DNA of 64,000 bases, from assembly GCA_964401355.1 (NCBI GenBank), contig CAYNYJ010000004.1, forward strand, positions 7,093 to 71,092, read 5' to 3'. This stretch comes from SZUA-152 sp964401355 (GTDB lineage Bacteria > Pseudomonadota > Gammaproteobacteria > SZUA-152). The position numbers and the translations under genes were made by a program. The notes under the pieces were generated by a model that had not been told where the DNA came from, did not search any database, and saw only the letters and a list, made by a program, of their open reading frames with translations. Shown piece after piece: positions 1 to 8,608 of the stretch (position 1 is its first letter; every line of letters begins with the position of its first letter).

Positions 1-671
1 CCGAATTTGGCCAGACTCAGCATCGCGCCCAGCTCGTCCTGACGGAAGGCATGGCCCTCGGCAGTACCCTGTATTTCGATAAAAGCACTGGCGTCGTTCA
101 TTACCACATTCATGTCAGTTTCGGCGTTAGAATCCTCGTCGTAATCCAGATCCAGCACCGCCATCCCGTTGTAAATACCCACGGAAACCGAGGCCACCTG
201 GCCAATGATGGGATTTTTTTTGATTTTGCCGGTGGCCACCAGATGCTGCATGGCATCGGTCAGGGCCACAAAACCGCCGGTAATGGCAGCGGTACGAGTA
301 CCGCCATCGGCCTGGATCACGTCGCAATCGACAATCACGTTGCGCTCGCCCAGGGCCTCCAGATTCACCACCGCACGCAATGAGCGGGCAATCAGGCGCT
401 GGATTTCCATGGTGCGCCCCCCCTGTTTTCCGCGCGCCGCCTCGCGGCCCATACGACTGCCGGTGGAGCGAGGCAACATGCCGTATTCGGCAGTCACCCA
501 GCCCTGGCCCTTGCCTTTCAGCCAACGGGGAATACGCTCTTCGACACTGGCGGTGCACAGCACCTTGGTGTCGCCAAACTCCACCAGCACCGAACCCTCG
601 GCGTGTTTGGTGTAGTTGCGGGTAAATTTGATGGGGCGAAGCTGGTCGGGGGCACGTCCACTGGGGCGCAT
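1..671 (-). CDS. rph: Ribonuclease PH (3' end cut by window edge)
   Basis: RNase PH is a phosphorolytic 3'-to-5' exoribonuclease that trims tRNA 3' ends in the cytoplasm. The reading frame starts at the ATG at 671 with MRPSGRAPDQLRPI and runs off the left edge after about 223 codons. The family is about 238 residues long, so only the last 15 or so are missing. The family signatures ADGGTRTAAITGGFVAL and LDLDYDEDSNAETDMN (phosphate and catalytic region) are visible. It is divergent from rpmB, with 243 bp between the two starts. The link of rph with pyrE, crc/xth and ribosomal genes is common in gammaproteobacteria. Identification is firm; only the C-terminus is unseen. Confidence 0.96.
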   Translation of the reverse strand, partial: MRPSGRAPDQLRPIKFTRNYTKHAEGSVLVEFGDTKVLCTASVEERIPRWLKGKGQGWVTAEYGMLPRSTGSRMGREAARGKQGGRTMEIQRLIARSLRAVVNLEALGERNVIVDCDVIQADGGTRTAAITGGFVALTDAMQHLVATGKIKKNPIIGQVASVSVGIYNGMAVLDLDYDEDSNAETDMNVVMNDASAFIEIQGTAEGHAFRQDELGAMLSLAKF

Positions 672-848
672 AGAAAATCCTCTGGCTGAAATACAATGGG
701 CGCGCATTATACCCCCCTCGGAGGGGCTTACGACAGGCCAATTCGACTGAAAAGAGCTAGACTCATCGGACAATATCTGGTCTAATGCGCCGTTCTCGCG
801 ACCGGGCAGCTGTCCGTATGACTGCGATATTGTGGATACTGCGTAAAG

Positions 849-889
849 TTAAGATTAATCTTAATCGCACTAAAAGTATTCGTACGAAT
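849..889. promoter_or_regulatory. Two perfect palindromes in the rph-rpmB divergent region
   Basis: A perfect 16-bp palindrome, TTAAGATTAATCTTAA, lies at 849-864. A perfect 12-bp palindrome, ATTCGTACGAAT, lies at 878-889, with centres 27 bp apart. Both are AT-rich and sit 26-66 bp upstream of the rpmB start, where a promoter is expected. No clear -35/-10 pair could be assigned. They may be operators or supercoiling-sensitive promoter elements; the binding protein is unknown. Confidence 0.4.
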
Positions 890-914
890 TTTAAGAATTT
901 TCTGGAGATCGATC

Positions 915-1181
915 ATGGCCAAAGTCTGTCAGGTGACCGGCAAACGCCCCGTCGCGGGCAATAACGTATCACACGCGCATAACAAAACGCGTCGTCGTTT
1001 CCTGCCCAACCTTCACTCCCACCGCTTTTGGGTGGAAAGTGAAAACCGCTTTATTAGGTTGCGTGTTACCGCCAAAGGCATGCGCATTATTGATAAAAAG
1101 GGCATCGATACCGTGTTGGCTGAAATGCGCAACCGCGGCGAAAAAGGCCTGGGAAAACCCCCTCAGCAGCCCTCTGTTTAA
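915..1181 (+). CDS. rpmB: 50S ribosomal protein L28
   Basis: L28 is a structural protein of the large ribosomal subunit. The N-terminus MAKVCQVTGKRPVAGNNVSH and the following NKTRRRFLPNLHSHRFW block are the diagnostic L28 signature. The ATG at 915 is preceded by GGAG at 904-907. At 88 residues it is about ten longer than the usual 78; the extra part is the C-terminal tail after the GEKG segment (LGKPPQQPSV), a low-complexity proline/glutamine stretch. It is followed after 18 bp by rpmG, giving the classic rpmB-rpmG pair, and the two share the terminator at 1384. Identification is certain; the tail extension is a minor oddity. Confidence 0.97.
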   Translation: MAKVCQVTGKRPVAGNNVSHAHNKTRRRFLPNLHSHRFWVESENRFIRLRVTAKGMRIIDKKGIDTVLAEMRNRGEKGLGKPPQQPSV

Positions 1182-1199
1182 GAGCTAGGAGAAAAAGAC

Positions 1200-1355
1200 A
1201 TGCGCGATAAAATCAGACTCGTTTCCAGCGCCGGTACCGGTCACTTTTACACCACTGACAAAAACAAGCGCACCATGCCCGAAAAAATGGAGATCAAAAA
1301 GTTTGATCCCGTGGTTCGCAAGCACGTGATGTACAAGGAAGCCAAGATCAAGTAA
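1200..1355 (+). CDS. rpmG: 50S ribosomal protein L33
   Basis: This 51-residue protein begins MRDKIRLVSSAGTGHFYTT and ends KHVMYKEAKIK, the standard bacterial L33 sequence. It belongs to the large ribosomal subunit near the E site. The ATG at 1200 is preceded by AGGAG at 1187-1191. The zinc-binding cysteine pairs of the C+ form of L33 are absent, so this is the zinc-independent (C-) form. It is cotranscribed with rpmB and followed by an intrinsic terminator 29 bp beyond the stop. Confidence 0.96.
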   Translation: MRDKIRLVSSAGTGHFYTTDKNKRTMPEKMEIKKFDPVVRKHVMYKEAKIK

Positions 1356-1383
1356 ACCGATCCCGCTGTCTTGTTTGTTAATC

Positions 1384-1412
1384 AAAAAAGCCCGGAACTC
1401 CCGGGCTTTTTT
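1384..1412 (+). terminator. Rho-independent terminator of rpmB-rpmG
   Basis: A GC stem (GCCCGG paired with CCGGGC, loop AACTC) is flanked by six A on the left and six T on the right, directly downstream of rpmG. The A tract makes it potentially active on both strands. Confidence 0.9.
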
Positions 1413-1572
1413 GTGCTCTATAGCGCCACACACTATCACCATAGACAAGTGGCGTATAATGCGCGAAACCCGGGAACACGAGGAACTTTTCGTTATACCG
1501 TCACCATCGATAAACCAACACACTATTTACAACAACCGTTATCACTAGCACAACCACACAAAGGAGCACCCT

Positions 1573-2160
1573 GTGTCCGTACGCATCCTAACTACGGCTT
1601 TACTAATCTTCGTCGCTAGCCTCTTGATTAGCGGCACCGTTAGCGCCCAGCGCATCGATCTCACGCTAAAGAATGACAGCGCCCGTTTTTCCTACATCAG
1701 TCTGATTGGTGGCTCTACTTTTGGTCGCACCGAAATGAACACCGGTTTCCTCTACAATGAAGAGGACAACATGGCGCTCGACATTGGTCTGCAAGTTATC
1801 GATGTCGCTGGCAGCAAAACCCCGGGGCTGGAACTGGGGGTGGGCCCACGGTTTTATTATCTGAAACACGACGCCTCAAATTCTAAGGCCGCCGCCATCA
1901 CTGTAGGTGGCCAACTGCGTTACAAGCTGCCCAACGTGCCGCGCCTGGCCTTGATGGGAAGCCTCTTTTACGCCCCCAGCATTACCTCAACCCTGGACGC
2001 AGACAGCATGTACGAACTCGGCATGGGCGTAGGCTATGAATTATTGCCCACTGCCAATATCTATCTGACTTACCGCCGGATTCGGGCCGATTTCACCAAG
2101 GGCGTGGGCGCGAAAAATATCGACAGTGGCGTGTCACTGGGCATGAATTTCACCTTTTAG
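1573..2160 (+). CDS. YfaZ-like small outer-membrane beta-barrel protein
   Basis: The start is GTG at 1573, preceded by AGGAG at 1562-1566. Residues 1-25 form a signal peptide ending SGTVSAQ. The remaining 170 residues show alternating hydrophobic/polar strands and end in MNFTF, the C-terminal aromatic signature recognised by the BAM machinery. This fits a small barrel of the YfaZ type, whose substrate is unknown. It stands alone between the rpmG terminator and the convergent comF gene. Barrel topology is seen; the family name is from general resemblance and less certain. Confidence 0.7.
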   Translation: MSVRILTTALLIFVASLLISGTVSAQRIDLTLKNDSARFSYISLIGGSTFGRTEMNTGFLYNEEDNMALDIGLQVIDVAGSKTPGLELGVGPRFYYLKHDASNSKAAAITVGGQLRYKLPNVPRLALMGSLFYAPSITSTLDADSMYELGMGVGYELLPTANIYLTYRRIRADFTKGVGAKNIDSGVSLGMNFTF

Positions 2161-2185
2161 ACCATCAACCAAAAAGCGGGCTCCT

Positions 2186-2219
2186 GTCAGACTTAGGCGC
2201 AACTGATCCCAAGTCTGAC
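2186..2219. terminator. Inverted repeat between convergent genes
   Basis: GTCAGACTT at 2186-2194 pairs perfectly with AAGTCTGAC at 2211-2219 across a 16-nt loop. It lies between the stop of the barrel gene and the stop of comF. No long T tract follows, so it may act as a barrier hairpin or RNA-stabilising structure and not a classic terminator. Confidence 0.5.
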
Positions 2220-2225
2220 GGCCGG

Positions 2226-2945
2226 CTAGGCCCGCGCACAAACCCACACATCCACTCGTTTCGCCCCGGCCCGCAACAGAGTTTTCGCCAGCTCGTCAGC
2301 AGTGCTGCCGGTGGTCATCACGTCATCGATAATCACCACATGACCACTCATGGGCTGCACAACCTCGAATGCACCGCGGACATTTTCCAGCCGTTGCTTG
2401 CGTGACAAATCGGACTGCGGCGGGGTCGCTAAAACACGGCGGACATTGCCCAGATTCAGCGACACACCAAACCGCCGGGCAATTGGTCGCGCCAGCTCTG
2501 CGGCCTGATTAAAGCCCCGTTCGCGCAGCCGAACGGCATGCAAAGGCACGGGGATCAATTGATCCGGCGGCACCTCCACCACCGCAGCCAACCAATCCGC
2601 CATCAATTCACCCAGCAGGCGCGCCTGCGTCAAGCGACCGTTAAATTTAAGCCCCTGCAACAGATGATCCAACGGAGCCCGATAAAAAAAGGGCGACAGG
2701 CACAATTCGAAAGCTGGCGGTTGTGTCTGGCATCGGCCACACAGGGCTTCGACGCCCGTGGCGTGTAACGGCAGGGCACAGCGAGCGCACTGAGACTCGG
2801 CCCACGGCAGCGACTGCCGACAGGCAAAACACAGATCGCTAAGCCTCGCGGCATGTCGAATACCGACATCCCCGCATAACAGGCACACCGGAGGCAGCCA
2901 GGTCGCTGCCAATCGAAATTGAGCATTTTTCATCCATTGGTTCAC
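2226..2945 (-). CDS. comF: ComF/GntX-family phosphoribosyltransferase-like protein
   Basis: ComF proteins combine an N-terminal zinc-ribbon with a type I phosphoribosyltransferase fold and are linked to DNA uptake and, in some species, gluconate use. Cysteine pairs CLLC, CFAC, CARC and CGRC occupy the first third. The PRPP-binding signature VVIIDDVMTTGST is near the C-terminus, and the RGFNQAAELAR block is typical of the family. The GTG at 2945 has a purine-rich upstream sequence; ATG at 2933 is an alternative start. It is divergent from bioB, an arrangement also known in other gammaproteobacteria. The presence of type IV pilus genes in the window makes a competence role plausible but unproven. 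Confidence 0.88.
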   Translation of the reverse strand: MNQWMKNAQFRLAATWLPPVCLLCGDVGIRHAARLSDLCFACRQSLPWAESQCARCALPLHATGVEALCGRCQTQPPAFELCLSPFFYRAPLDHLLQGLKFNGRLTQARLLGELMADWLAAVVEVPPDQLIPVPLHAVRLRERGFNQAAELARPIARRFGVSLNLGNVRRVLATPPQSDLSRKQRLENVRGAFEVVQPMSGHVVIIDDVMTTGSTADELAKTLLRAGAKRVDVWVCARA

Positions 2946-2961
2946 TCTTCACCACTCCCTG

Positions 2962-2990
2962 GTTGACAGTCAACGCCCAGCCACTAAAAT
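2962..2990 (+). promoter_or_regulatory. Strong sigma70-type promoter of the bio operon with an overlapping dyad
   Basis: A perfect -35 TTGACA (2963-2968) and a -10 TAAAAT (2985-2990) are separated by 16 bp, upstream of bioB. The -35 box is embedded in a 13-bp palindrome, GTTGACAGTCAAC (2962-2974), which could be an operator. Predicted transcription starts near 2997, leaving about 73 nt of leader before bioB. The half-site GGTTGACAG resembles one arm of the BirA consensus, but the second arm is not found at the usual spacing. Confidence 0.7.
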
Positions 2991-3069
2991 GCTAGTTCGG
3001 CCCATTCAGCCACAAACTACGCCAGCCACCGTCGCTAGGCAATCACCCAACCACCGCAGAGAAAACGCC

Positions 3070-4107
3070 ATGGACAACGCCACTTATCAACGTATCGACG
3101 AACTCACCCAACGGGTACTCGGCAACGACGGCGAAATCAGCACCGCTGAAGGCCAGTGGCTCATCGGCCTGCACCACGATTATCTGCCCTGGTTGATGGC
3201 CGGTGCCGACCGTATCCGCAAGGCCAACCGTGGTAATGAAATCGAAGTCTGCGCCATTTCCAACGTGCGCTCGGGCAACTGCTCGGAAAACTGTTCCTTC
3301 TGCTCCCAAAGCGGCCACCACAAAGGCACCACCGCGCCAGTTTACAATTACATTGAAAGTGAAGATTTGGTCGCGCAAGCAAAACGCGCCCGTGAATGGG
3401 GGGCCAGCGATTTTGGCGTGGTTTCGAAAGGCTGGGGCCTGCGTTCGGACAAAGAACGCAAACAATTAAGCGAATATTTCTCCGCCATGGACGAAAATTC
3501 CGACATCGGCCGCTGTGCCAGCCTTGGTGTGTTGACTGCAGAAAGCGCCCGTGAACTCAAGGCCATGGGCCTGGAAAACTACCATCACAACCTGGAGTCC
3601 GCCGAGAGCTTTTTCGATAACGTCTGCACCTCGCACACTTTTCAGGAAAATATCGACACCATTCGCCACGCCCACGAGGCCGGACTGCGGGTCTGTGCCG
3701 GTGGCATCCTCGGCATGGGCGAGAGCCTCGAACAGCGCATCGAACTGGCCATACAGCTACGCGAGATAGGCGTGAAATCCGTACCGCTGAATTTCCTCAA
3801 CCCACAACAAGGCACACCGATGGCGGATCGCAAGCCCATGGGCGGCTTTGAGATATTGCAAAGCATCGCGGTATTCCGTTACCTGCTACCCCAGGCCGAA
3901 ATCCGCATTGCCGGTGGCCGCCACTTCCTCGGCGACATGCAGTCGATGATCTTCATGGCCGGCGCTTCAGGCGTAATGATCGGCGACTACCTCACCACCA
4001 GCGGCCGCAGTGTGGATGACGACCTGAAAATGATTCGTGATCTCAAGTTGAACATACGCGGCGATACCCAACAGCGCCGCAATGCCCAACAAACCGTCGA
4101 TGCCTGA
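3070..4107 (+). CDS. bioB: Biotin synthase
   Basis: BioB is a radical-SAM enzyme that inserts sulfur into dethiobiotin to give biotin, the last step of the pathway. The CX3CX2C motif binding the [4Fe-4S]-SAM cluster is at C71, C75 and C78 (CSENCSFC). Further signatures are YNHNL-like YHHNLES, GGILGMGES and the IRIAGGR block that contains the arginine ligand of the second cluster. The ATG at 3070 gives 345 residues, matching the family; an in-frame ATG at 2989 lies on the -10 box and is unlikely. It is the first gene of bioB-F-H-C-D. bioA is not in the window. Confidence 0.97.
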   Translation: MDNATYQRIDELTQRVLGNDGEISTAEGQWLIGLHHDYLPWLMAGADRIRKANRGNEIEVCAISNVRSGNCSENCSFCSQSGHHKGTTAPVYNYIESEDLVAQAKRAREWGASDFGVVSKGWGLRSDKERKQLSEYFSAMDENSDIGRCASLGVLTAESARELKAMGLENYHHNLESAESFFDNVCTSHTFQENIDTIRHAHEAGLRVCAGGILGMGESLEQRIELAIQLREIGVKSVPLNFLNPQQGTPMADRKPMGGFEILQSIAVFRYLLPQAEIRIAGGRHFLGDMQSMIFMAGASGVMIGDYLTTSGRSVDDDLKMIRDLKLNIRGDTQQRRNAQQTVDA

Positions 4108-4135
4108 TTCACAGCTCCCGCAATAGCGCGAATCA

Positions 4136-5317
4136 ATGGACGAAGTTCTCAAGCCGGTACTCGCAGAACGTCAAGCGCAATCCCTATATCGTCGCCGTCA
4201 CGTCATCGACGGACCGCAAGCCTGCAACTTGAAGTTAGATGGCCGCGACGTTATCAATTTTTGCAGCAACGACTATCTCGGCCTCGCCAATCATCCACAG
4301 GTCATTTCCGCCTTAAAAAAAGGCGCGGATGAATACGGGGTGGGTGCGGGTGCCTCTCATTTAATCAACGGTCACAGTCGCGCCCATCACGCCCTGGAAG
4401 AAGAACTCGCCGATTTTGTAAACCGCCCGCGCGCCTTACTTTTTTCCAGCGGCTATATGGCCAACCTCGGCGTCATCACCAGCTTGGTGGGCAAGGGTGA
4501 TGCAATTTTGGAAGACCGCATCAATCATGCCTCGCTAATCGATGCCGGACTGTTATCAGGCGCACGCCTGCAACGTTACCGACATGCCGATTGTGATTCA
4601 CTTGTCACACACCTGAAAAAAATCACCTCAAAAAATAACAACGGCCGCCGCTTGATCGCCACCGATGGCGTGTTCAGCATGGATGGCGATCTTGCGCCAC
4701 TGCCCGCATTGGCGGAAACCGCGGCACAGCACGACGCCTGGCTGATGGTCGATGATGCGCACGGGCTGGGGATTATCGGCAAGCAGGGTCGCGGTAGCGT
4801 CGATCATTTTGATCTCAACAACGAACACGTGCCGATACTCATGGGCACTCTCGGCAAAGCCTTTGGTACCTTCGGGGCGTTTGTTGCGGGCAGTGAGGCC
4901 TTGATCGAAACCCTGATTCAACAAGCCCGCAGTTATATTTACACCACCGCACTACCCCCGGCGGTCGCCGAGGCAACTCGTGCCAGCCTTACGCTATTAC
5001 GCGCAGCGGATGACCGACGTGAAAAACTTGTTGCGCTGATTACACAGTTTCGTCACGGTGCCAAACAGTTAGGTTTAACACTATTGGAATCACCCACACC
5101 GATACAACCATTAATAGTCTGCGATTCAAAACAGGCAATGACACTGAGTAATGATCTGCTTGCGAAACATCAAATCATGGTCAGTGCCATTCGCCCACCC
5201 ACGGTGCCCGATGGCAGCGTCCGACTGCGCATCACTCTCTGTGCGAATCACAACGAGACGCAAATTGACCAATTACTTTCTGCATTGGATGCCAGCACGC
5301 AGAAAATGGCACCATGA
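4136..5317 (+). CDS. bioF: 8-amino-7-oxononanoate synthase
   Basis: BioF is a PLP-dependent enzyme that condenses pimeloyl-ACP with alanine. The PLP lysine is K241 in GTLGKAFGTFG. The substrate-binding regions FCSNDYLGLANHP, GVGAGASHLINGH, ATDGVFSMDGD and MVDDAHGLG are all present. Length (393 residues) is normal for the family. It lies 28 bp after bioB, and its TGA overlaps the bioH ATG by 4 bp, so the two are probably translationally coupled. No good Shine-Dalgarno sequence precedes the ATG. Confidence 0.96.
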   Translation: MDEVLKPVLAERQAQSLYRRRHVIDGPQACNLKLDGRDVINFCSNDYLGLANHPQVISALKKGADEYGVGAGASHLINGHSRAHHALEEELADFVNRPRALLFSSGYMANLGVITSLVGKGDAILEDRINHASLIDAGLLSGARLQRYRHADCDSLVTHLKKITSKNNNGRRLIATDGVFSMDGDLAPLPALAETAAQHDAWLMVDDAHGLGIIGKQGRGSVDHFDLNNEHVPILMGTLGKAFGTFGAFVAGSEALIETLIQQARSYIYTTALPPAVAEATRASLTLLRAADDRREKLVALITQFRHGAKQLGLTLLESPTPIQPLIVCDSKQAMTLSNDLLAKHQIMVSAIRPPTVPDGSVRLRITLCANHNETQIDQLLSALDASTQKMAP

Positions 5318-6084
5318 ATCTCTTCACACAAACCATCGGCAGCGGCCCCGATCTTGTGTTGCTGCACGGCTGGGGCATGAATGGCGATGTATGGGAAGGC
5401 ATCTTGCCGGCCTTGTCAAAACGCTATCGCACCACCATTGTTGACCTACCCGGTTATGGCCGCAGCCTGGGTTGCCCCACGGATTACACGCTACCCCGTT
5501 TGGCAGCGATATTATCTGAAGTTTTGCCACAACAAATAACACTCATCGGCTGGTCACTGGGCGGCATGCTCGCTACCCAATTGGCGTTAGACCGATCACA
5601 ACAAGTGAACAAGCTAGTACTGGTCGCCAGCGGCCCGCAATTTGTGCGCGACCACAGCTGGCCCGATGGCCCCGATATCGAGGTGCTTGATGGATTCGCT
5701 GATGGATTAAAACAAAGTTACCAAAAAACCATCAAGCGTTTCATTGCCATTCAGGCCATGGGCAGTGACCACGCGCGCGAGGAACAACGCACACTGCGGG
5801 AACGGGTATCTCGTCACGGCAATCCGCAGCTGGCAGCACTGGAGGGCGGACTGGAAATCCTACGGACGGCCAATCTGCGACCACGCATTACCGAAATTCA
5901 ACATCCCAGCCTGTTGATCAGTGGCGAACATGATGCCTTGTTTCGCCCCGCGGCCGCACATAAAACACTGGCCTTATTTCACGATGCCCGCTTGTCGATA
6001 ATACCTGGGGCGGGACATGCGCCGTTTTTGTCTCACCCCGATATCTTTCTTGATAAGCTGCTGGCATTTTTACCCTCTTCATAA
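5314..6084 (+). CDS. bioH: Pimeloyl-[acyl-carrier protein] methyl ester esterase
   Basis: BioH removes the methyl group from pimeloyl-ACP methyl ester, closing the synthesis phase opened by BioC. It is an alpha/beta hydrolase: nucleophile S81 in GWSLGG, acid D208 in SGEHDALF, base H236 in GAGHAPF, and oxyanion-hole sequence LLHGWGMNGDVW near residue 20. The 256-residue length matches E. coli BioH. The gene sits inside the bio operon between bioF and bioC, which supports this role over a generic esterase. Confidence 0.95.
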   Translation: MNLFTQTIGSGPDLVLLHGWGMNGDVWEGILPALSKRYRTTIVDLPGYGRSLGCPTDYTLPRLAAILSEVLPQQITLIGWSLGGMLATQLALDRSQQVNKLVLVASGPQFVRDHSWPDGPDIEVLDGFADGLKQSYQKTIKRFIAIQAMGSDHAREEQRTLRERVSRHGNPQLAALEGGLEILRTANLRPRITEIQHPSLLISGEHDALFRPAAAHKTLALFHDARLSIIPGAGHAPFLSHPDIFLDKLLAFLPSS

Positions 6085-6104
6085 TCACTGATAAAAATTT
6101 ATTT

Positions 6105-7022
6105 ATGTCCGCACAACACTCACCCTTGATTAAACTCGAAAAACGCCGCATTCGCGCTTCCTTCGATGCCGCTGCCGAACACTACGATGAGGTCGCGGTG
6201 CTACAACGCGAAATTGGCGAACGTATTCTCGATCGTTTGGATCTTATCAAGTTACAACCCGACACCATTCTCGATATCGGTGCAGGTACTGGTGTCGCCA
6301 CCGAAGCCCTCGGCAAGCATTATAAAAAATCACTGGTTATCGCCGTTGATCTAGCGCCCAATATGCTCAAACAAGCGCGCCAGCGCGGTGGAATTTTTAC
6401 AAAATTCTTCCGTCATTATTTGAATAAACGCGGTTTTATCTGTGGCGACGCCGAAAATTTACCCTTTGCAAAGAACAGTATTGATTTAATTTTCTCCAAT
6501 GCTACCCTGCAATGGTGCAACGACCTCGACCACACCTTTGCCGAATTTAAACGAGTATTGCGACCTGATGGACTGTTGATGTTTTCCACCTTTGGGCCAG
6601 ATACCTTGAAGGAATTACGCGACAGTTGGCGCACTGCTGATGCCCTTTCCAGCAACGAATACCCCACACACGTGCATGACTTCATCGACATGCACGACAT
6701 CGGCGACGCCATGCTACGCGCCGGCTTTTCTGATCCAGTGATGGACGTGGAAAACTTCACCCTCACTTATCCCGACGCCTATCAACTGATGCGTGAACTC
6801 AAAACCCTGGGCGCACACAACATGGCCAGCGAAAGACGCCACAGCTTAACCGGCAAGACCCGCATCAAAAACATGGTCGCCGCCTATGAAACCCTGCGCA
6901 TCAACGATAATTTGCCCGCCAGCTATGAAGTTGTCTACGGACACGCCTGGGCACCTGCGGACGTCAAGCCCGGTGAAATCATGATCCCTCTACACCAACT
7001 ACAACCAGGAGTACGACGCTAA
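6105..7022 (+). CDS. bioC: Malonyl-[acyl-carrier protein] O-methyltransferase
   Basis: BioC uses SAM to methylate the free carboxyl of malonyl-ACP so that fatty acid synthesis can build the pimelate chain. SAM motif I is ILDIGAGTGVATEAL (about residues 55-69), followed by AVDLAPNML and the FSNATLQWCNDL segment typical of BioC. The N-terminal FDAAAEHYDEVAVLQ block is also a BioC hallmark. Length is 305 residues. It is 20 bp after bioH and its stop overlaps the bioD start (TAATG), consistent with one transcript. Confidence 0.95.
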   Translation: MSAQHSPLIKLEKRRIRASFDAAAEHYDEVAVLQREIGERILDRLDLIKLQPDTILDIGAGTGVATEALGKHYKKSLVIAVDLAPNMLKQARQRGGIFTKFFRHYLNKRGFICGDAENLPFAKNSIDLIFSNATLQWCNDLDHTFAEFKRVLRPDGLLMFSTFGPDTLKELRDSWRTADALSSNEYPTHVHDFIDMHDIGDAMLRAGFSDPVMDVENFTLTYPDAYQLMRELKTLGAHNMASERRHSLTGKTRIKNMVAAYETLRINDNLPASYEVVYGHAWAPADVKPGEIMIPLHQLQPGVRR

Positions 7023-7699
7023 TGGCCCGTGGATATTTTATAACTGGCACTGACACCGACATCGGCAAAACCACTGTGGCAGTGGCACTAATGGCCGCAT
7101 TGAAAAAACAAGGCCTCCGCGTCGCCGCAATGAAACCCATTTCCGCAGGTTGCGAGATCACGGAACATGGCCTGCGCAACGACGATGCCATACAACTCAT
7201 GCAACAGGCCAGCATCGAGCTACCCTACGATGTGGTTAACCCCTATGCCTTTGAACCCGCCATCGCGCCACACATTGCCGCCGCCGAACACGACATTGAA
7301 ATGCACATCGACATCCTTATGCAGGCATATCGAAAAATTGCTGCACAGGTTGACGTGGTGATTGTAGAAGGGGCAGGAGGCTGGCTGGTACCATTCAATG
7401 AAACGCAGACCATGGCCGATGTTGCCTGTGCATTAACGCTAGATATTATTCAAGTGGTGGGCATGAAACTGGGTTGTTTGAATCACGCACTGCTTACAAC
7501 GGCGAGCATTGCTGCGCATGGCCTCAAGCAAATTGGCTGGGTCGCCAATCATTTATCGACGACTACCGAGCGCATCACTGAAAATGTAAACGCTTTACGT
7601 GCACGTATTCCGGCACCATTGCTGGACGAAATACCTTATGGGAAAAAACCTTTAACATTAGAAAATTCTGCGCACATTCTTTCACATTTAAAACTCTGA
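7022..7699 (+). CDS. bioD: ATP-dependent dethiobiotin synthetase
   Basis: BioD closes the ureido ring of dethiobiotin from diaminopelargonate, CO2 and ATP. The P-loop is GTDTDIGKT at residues 9-17, with K and T contacting ATP phosphates. The segments MKPISAGC and VEGAGGWLVPF are diagnostic. It is the last gene of the operon; its stop lies only 7 bp from the stop of the convergent outer-membrane protein gene, and no intrinsic terminator was seen between them. Confidence 0.96.
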   Translation: MARGYFITGTDTDIGKTTVAVALMAALKKQGLRVAAMKPISAGCEITEHGLRNDDAIQLMQQASIELPYDVVNPYAFEPAIAPHIAAAEHDIEMHIDILMQAYRKIAAQVDVVIVEGAGGWLVPFNETQTMADVACALTLDIIQVVGMKLGCLNHALLTTASIAAHGLKQIGWVANHLSTTTERITENVNALRARIPAPLLDEIPYGKKPLTLENSAHILSHLKL

Positions 7700-7706
7700 C
7701 TTTTAT

Positions 7707-8543
7707 TTAAAATTGGCTGCTAATGCTGATAGTAATGCCGATATTTCGTGTTTCACTTCGCGGCTCATAAATAGTCGCTCCAACAGGCATTCCGTTAATG
7801 GTTAATGTTTCGTTCGGGCTACGACCAAAATCCCAAGACTCAAAATAAGGCTCAACAATTAGCTTGCTGTTTGCACGCAATTGATAATAGATAGGTAGAG
7901 ACACACGACCACTGAGATTCACCCCAAGAGAAAGATCTGCACAATCATAGTTTAAAAGACAAATATTCATTATTGGGTTAATGGGACGGGTAAACCTGCC
8001 ATCTAGCCACACTGCCCATTTTTCCTTTCCTAATAACTGGACCCTCCCGCCTATAAATCCATAATACCAATAATAGGTTTCGAACAAACCAAGCACAGCG
8101 TTAGTTGGTAATATGTCCCGCTGCCATTCTCGAAAACCCAGACCGAAATAGAGCGCAGAAGGCTTTACCAACTGGATTACATCCAAGATTCCCAGCGAAA
8201 CAGAAATGTCGACAATCTGTTCATTCGTTTTTGTTTTGTGCGGAGCGCCACTCTGAGTTTGACCCTTATAGACAACATTTCCTTTAAGATAGGTAAAAGA
8301 AACATTCAGGAAATATTGATCGGATTGCCATAAAAGTGCACCACTAATACCAGGTAACCAACCATCTTCACGATTTAACAATCTACCATCATCACTAAAC
8401 TCTTTATAGCCAAAATCCTGTGAAGCAAGACCAATACTGGCATTTAGTGATCCTGCTTTATCCGCTGCAAAGACATTCGCTGCAAGTATTGACGCTAAAG
8501 AAAAGCTGATAATTATGGTGATTATTTGTGAATTTATTTTCAT
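7707..8543 (-). CDS. Putative outer-membrane beta-barrel protein of unknown function
   Basis: From the ATG at 8543 the product is 278 residues. It has a signal peptide (MKINSQIITIIISFSLA, cleavage near VFAADK), repeated amphipathic strands rich in Tyr/Trp (ETYYWYYGFIGG), and a C-terminal ISSQF ending typical of barrels. I do not recognise a named family. A longer in-frame reading from 8630 exists, but it would translate through the terminator hairpin at 8576-8608 and would lack a signal peptide at its N-terminus. The gene is downstream of, and co-oriented with, a lipoprotein gene; the two may work together at the cell surface. Confidence 0.65.
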   Translation of the reverse strand: MKINSQIITIIISFSLASILAANVFAADKAGSLNASIGLASQDFGYKEFSDDGRLLNREDGWLPGISGALLWQSDQYFLNVSFTYLKGNVVYKGQTQSGAPHKTKTNEQIVDISVSLGILDVIQLVKPSALYFGLGFREWQRDILPTNAVLGLFETYYWYYGFIGGRVQLLGKEKWAVWLDGRFTRPINPIMNICLLNYDCADLSLGVNLSGRVSLPIYYQLRANSKLIVEPYFESWDFGRSPNETLTINGMPVGATIYEPRSETRNIGITISISSQF

Positions 8544-8575
8544 TATGCGATAAAAAATCAATTTCGCCTGGGCAT

Positions 8576-8608
8576 AAAAAAAGCGCGGGCGAAAACCCGC
8601 GCTTTTTA
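8576..8608 (-). terminator. Rho-independent terminator between lipoprotein and barrel genes
   Basis: GCGCGGG pairs with CCCGCGC around a GAAAA-type loop, with flanking A and T tracts on both sides. On the minus strand it follows the lipoprotein stop by 16 bp and lies only 33 bp before the barrel start, so the barrel gene would depend on readthrough or on a promoter within or just after the hairpin. Confidence 0.85.

Noticed and set aside
2946..3069. Full BirA operator before bioB
   Set aside because: Only one arm (GGTTGACAG) is similar to the consensus; no partner arm was found at 14-16 bp on either side.
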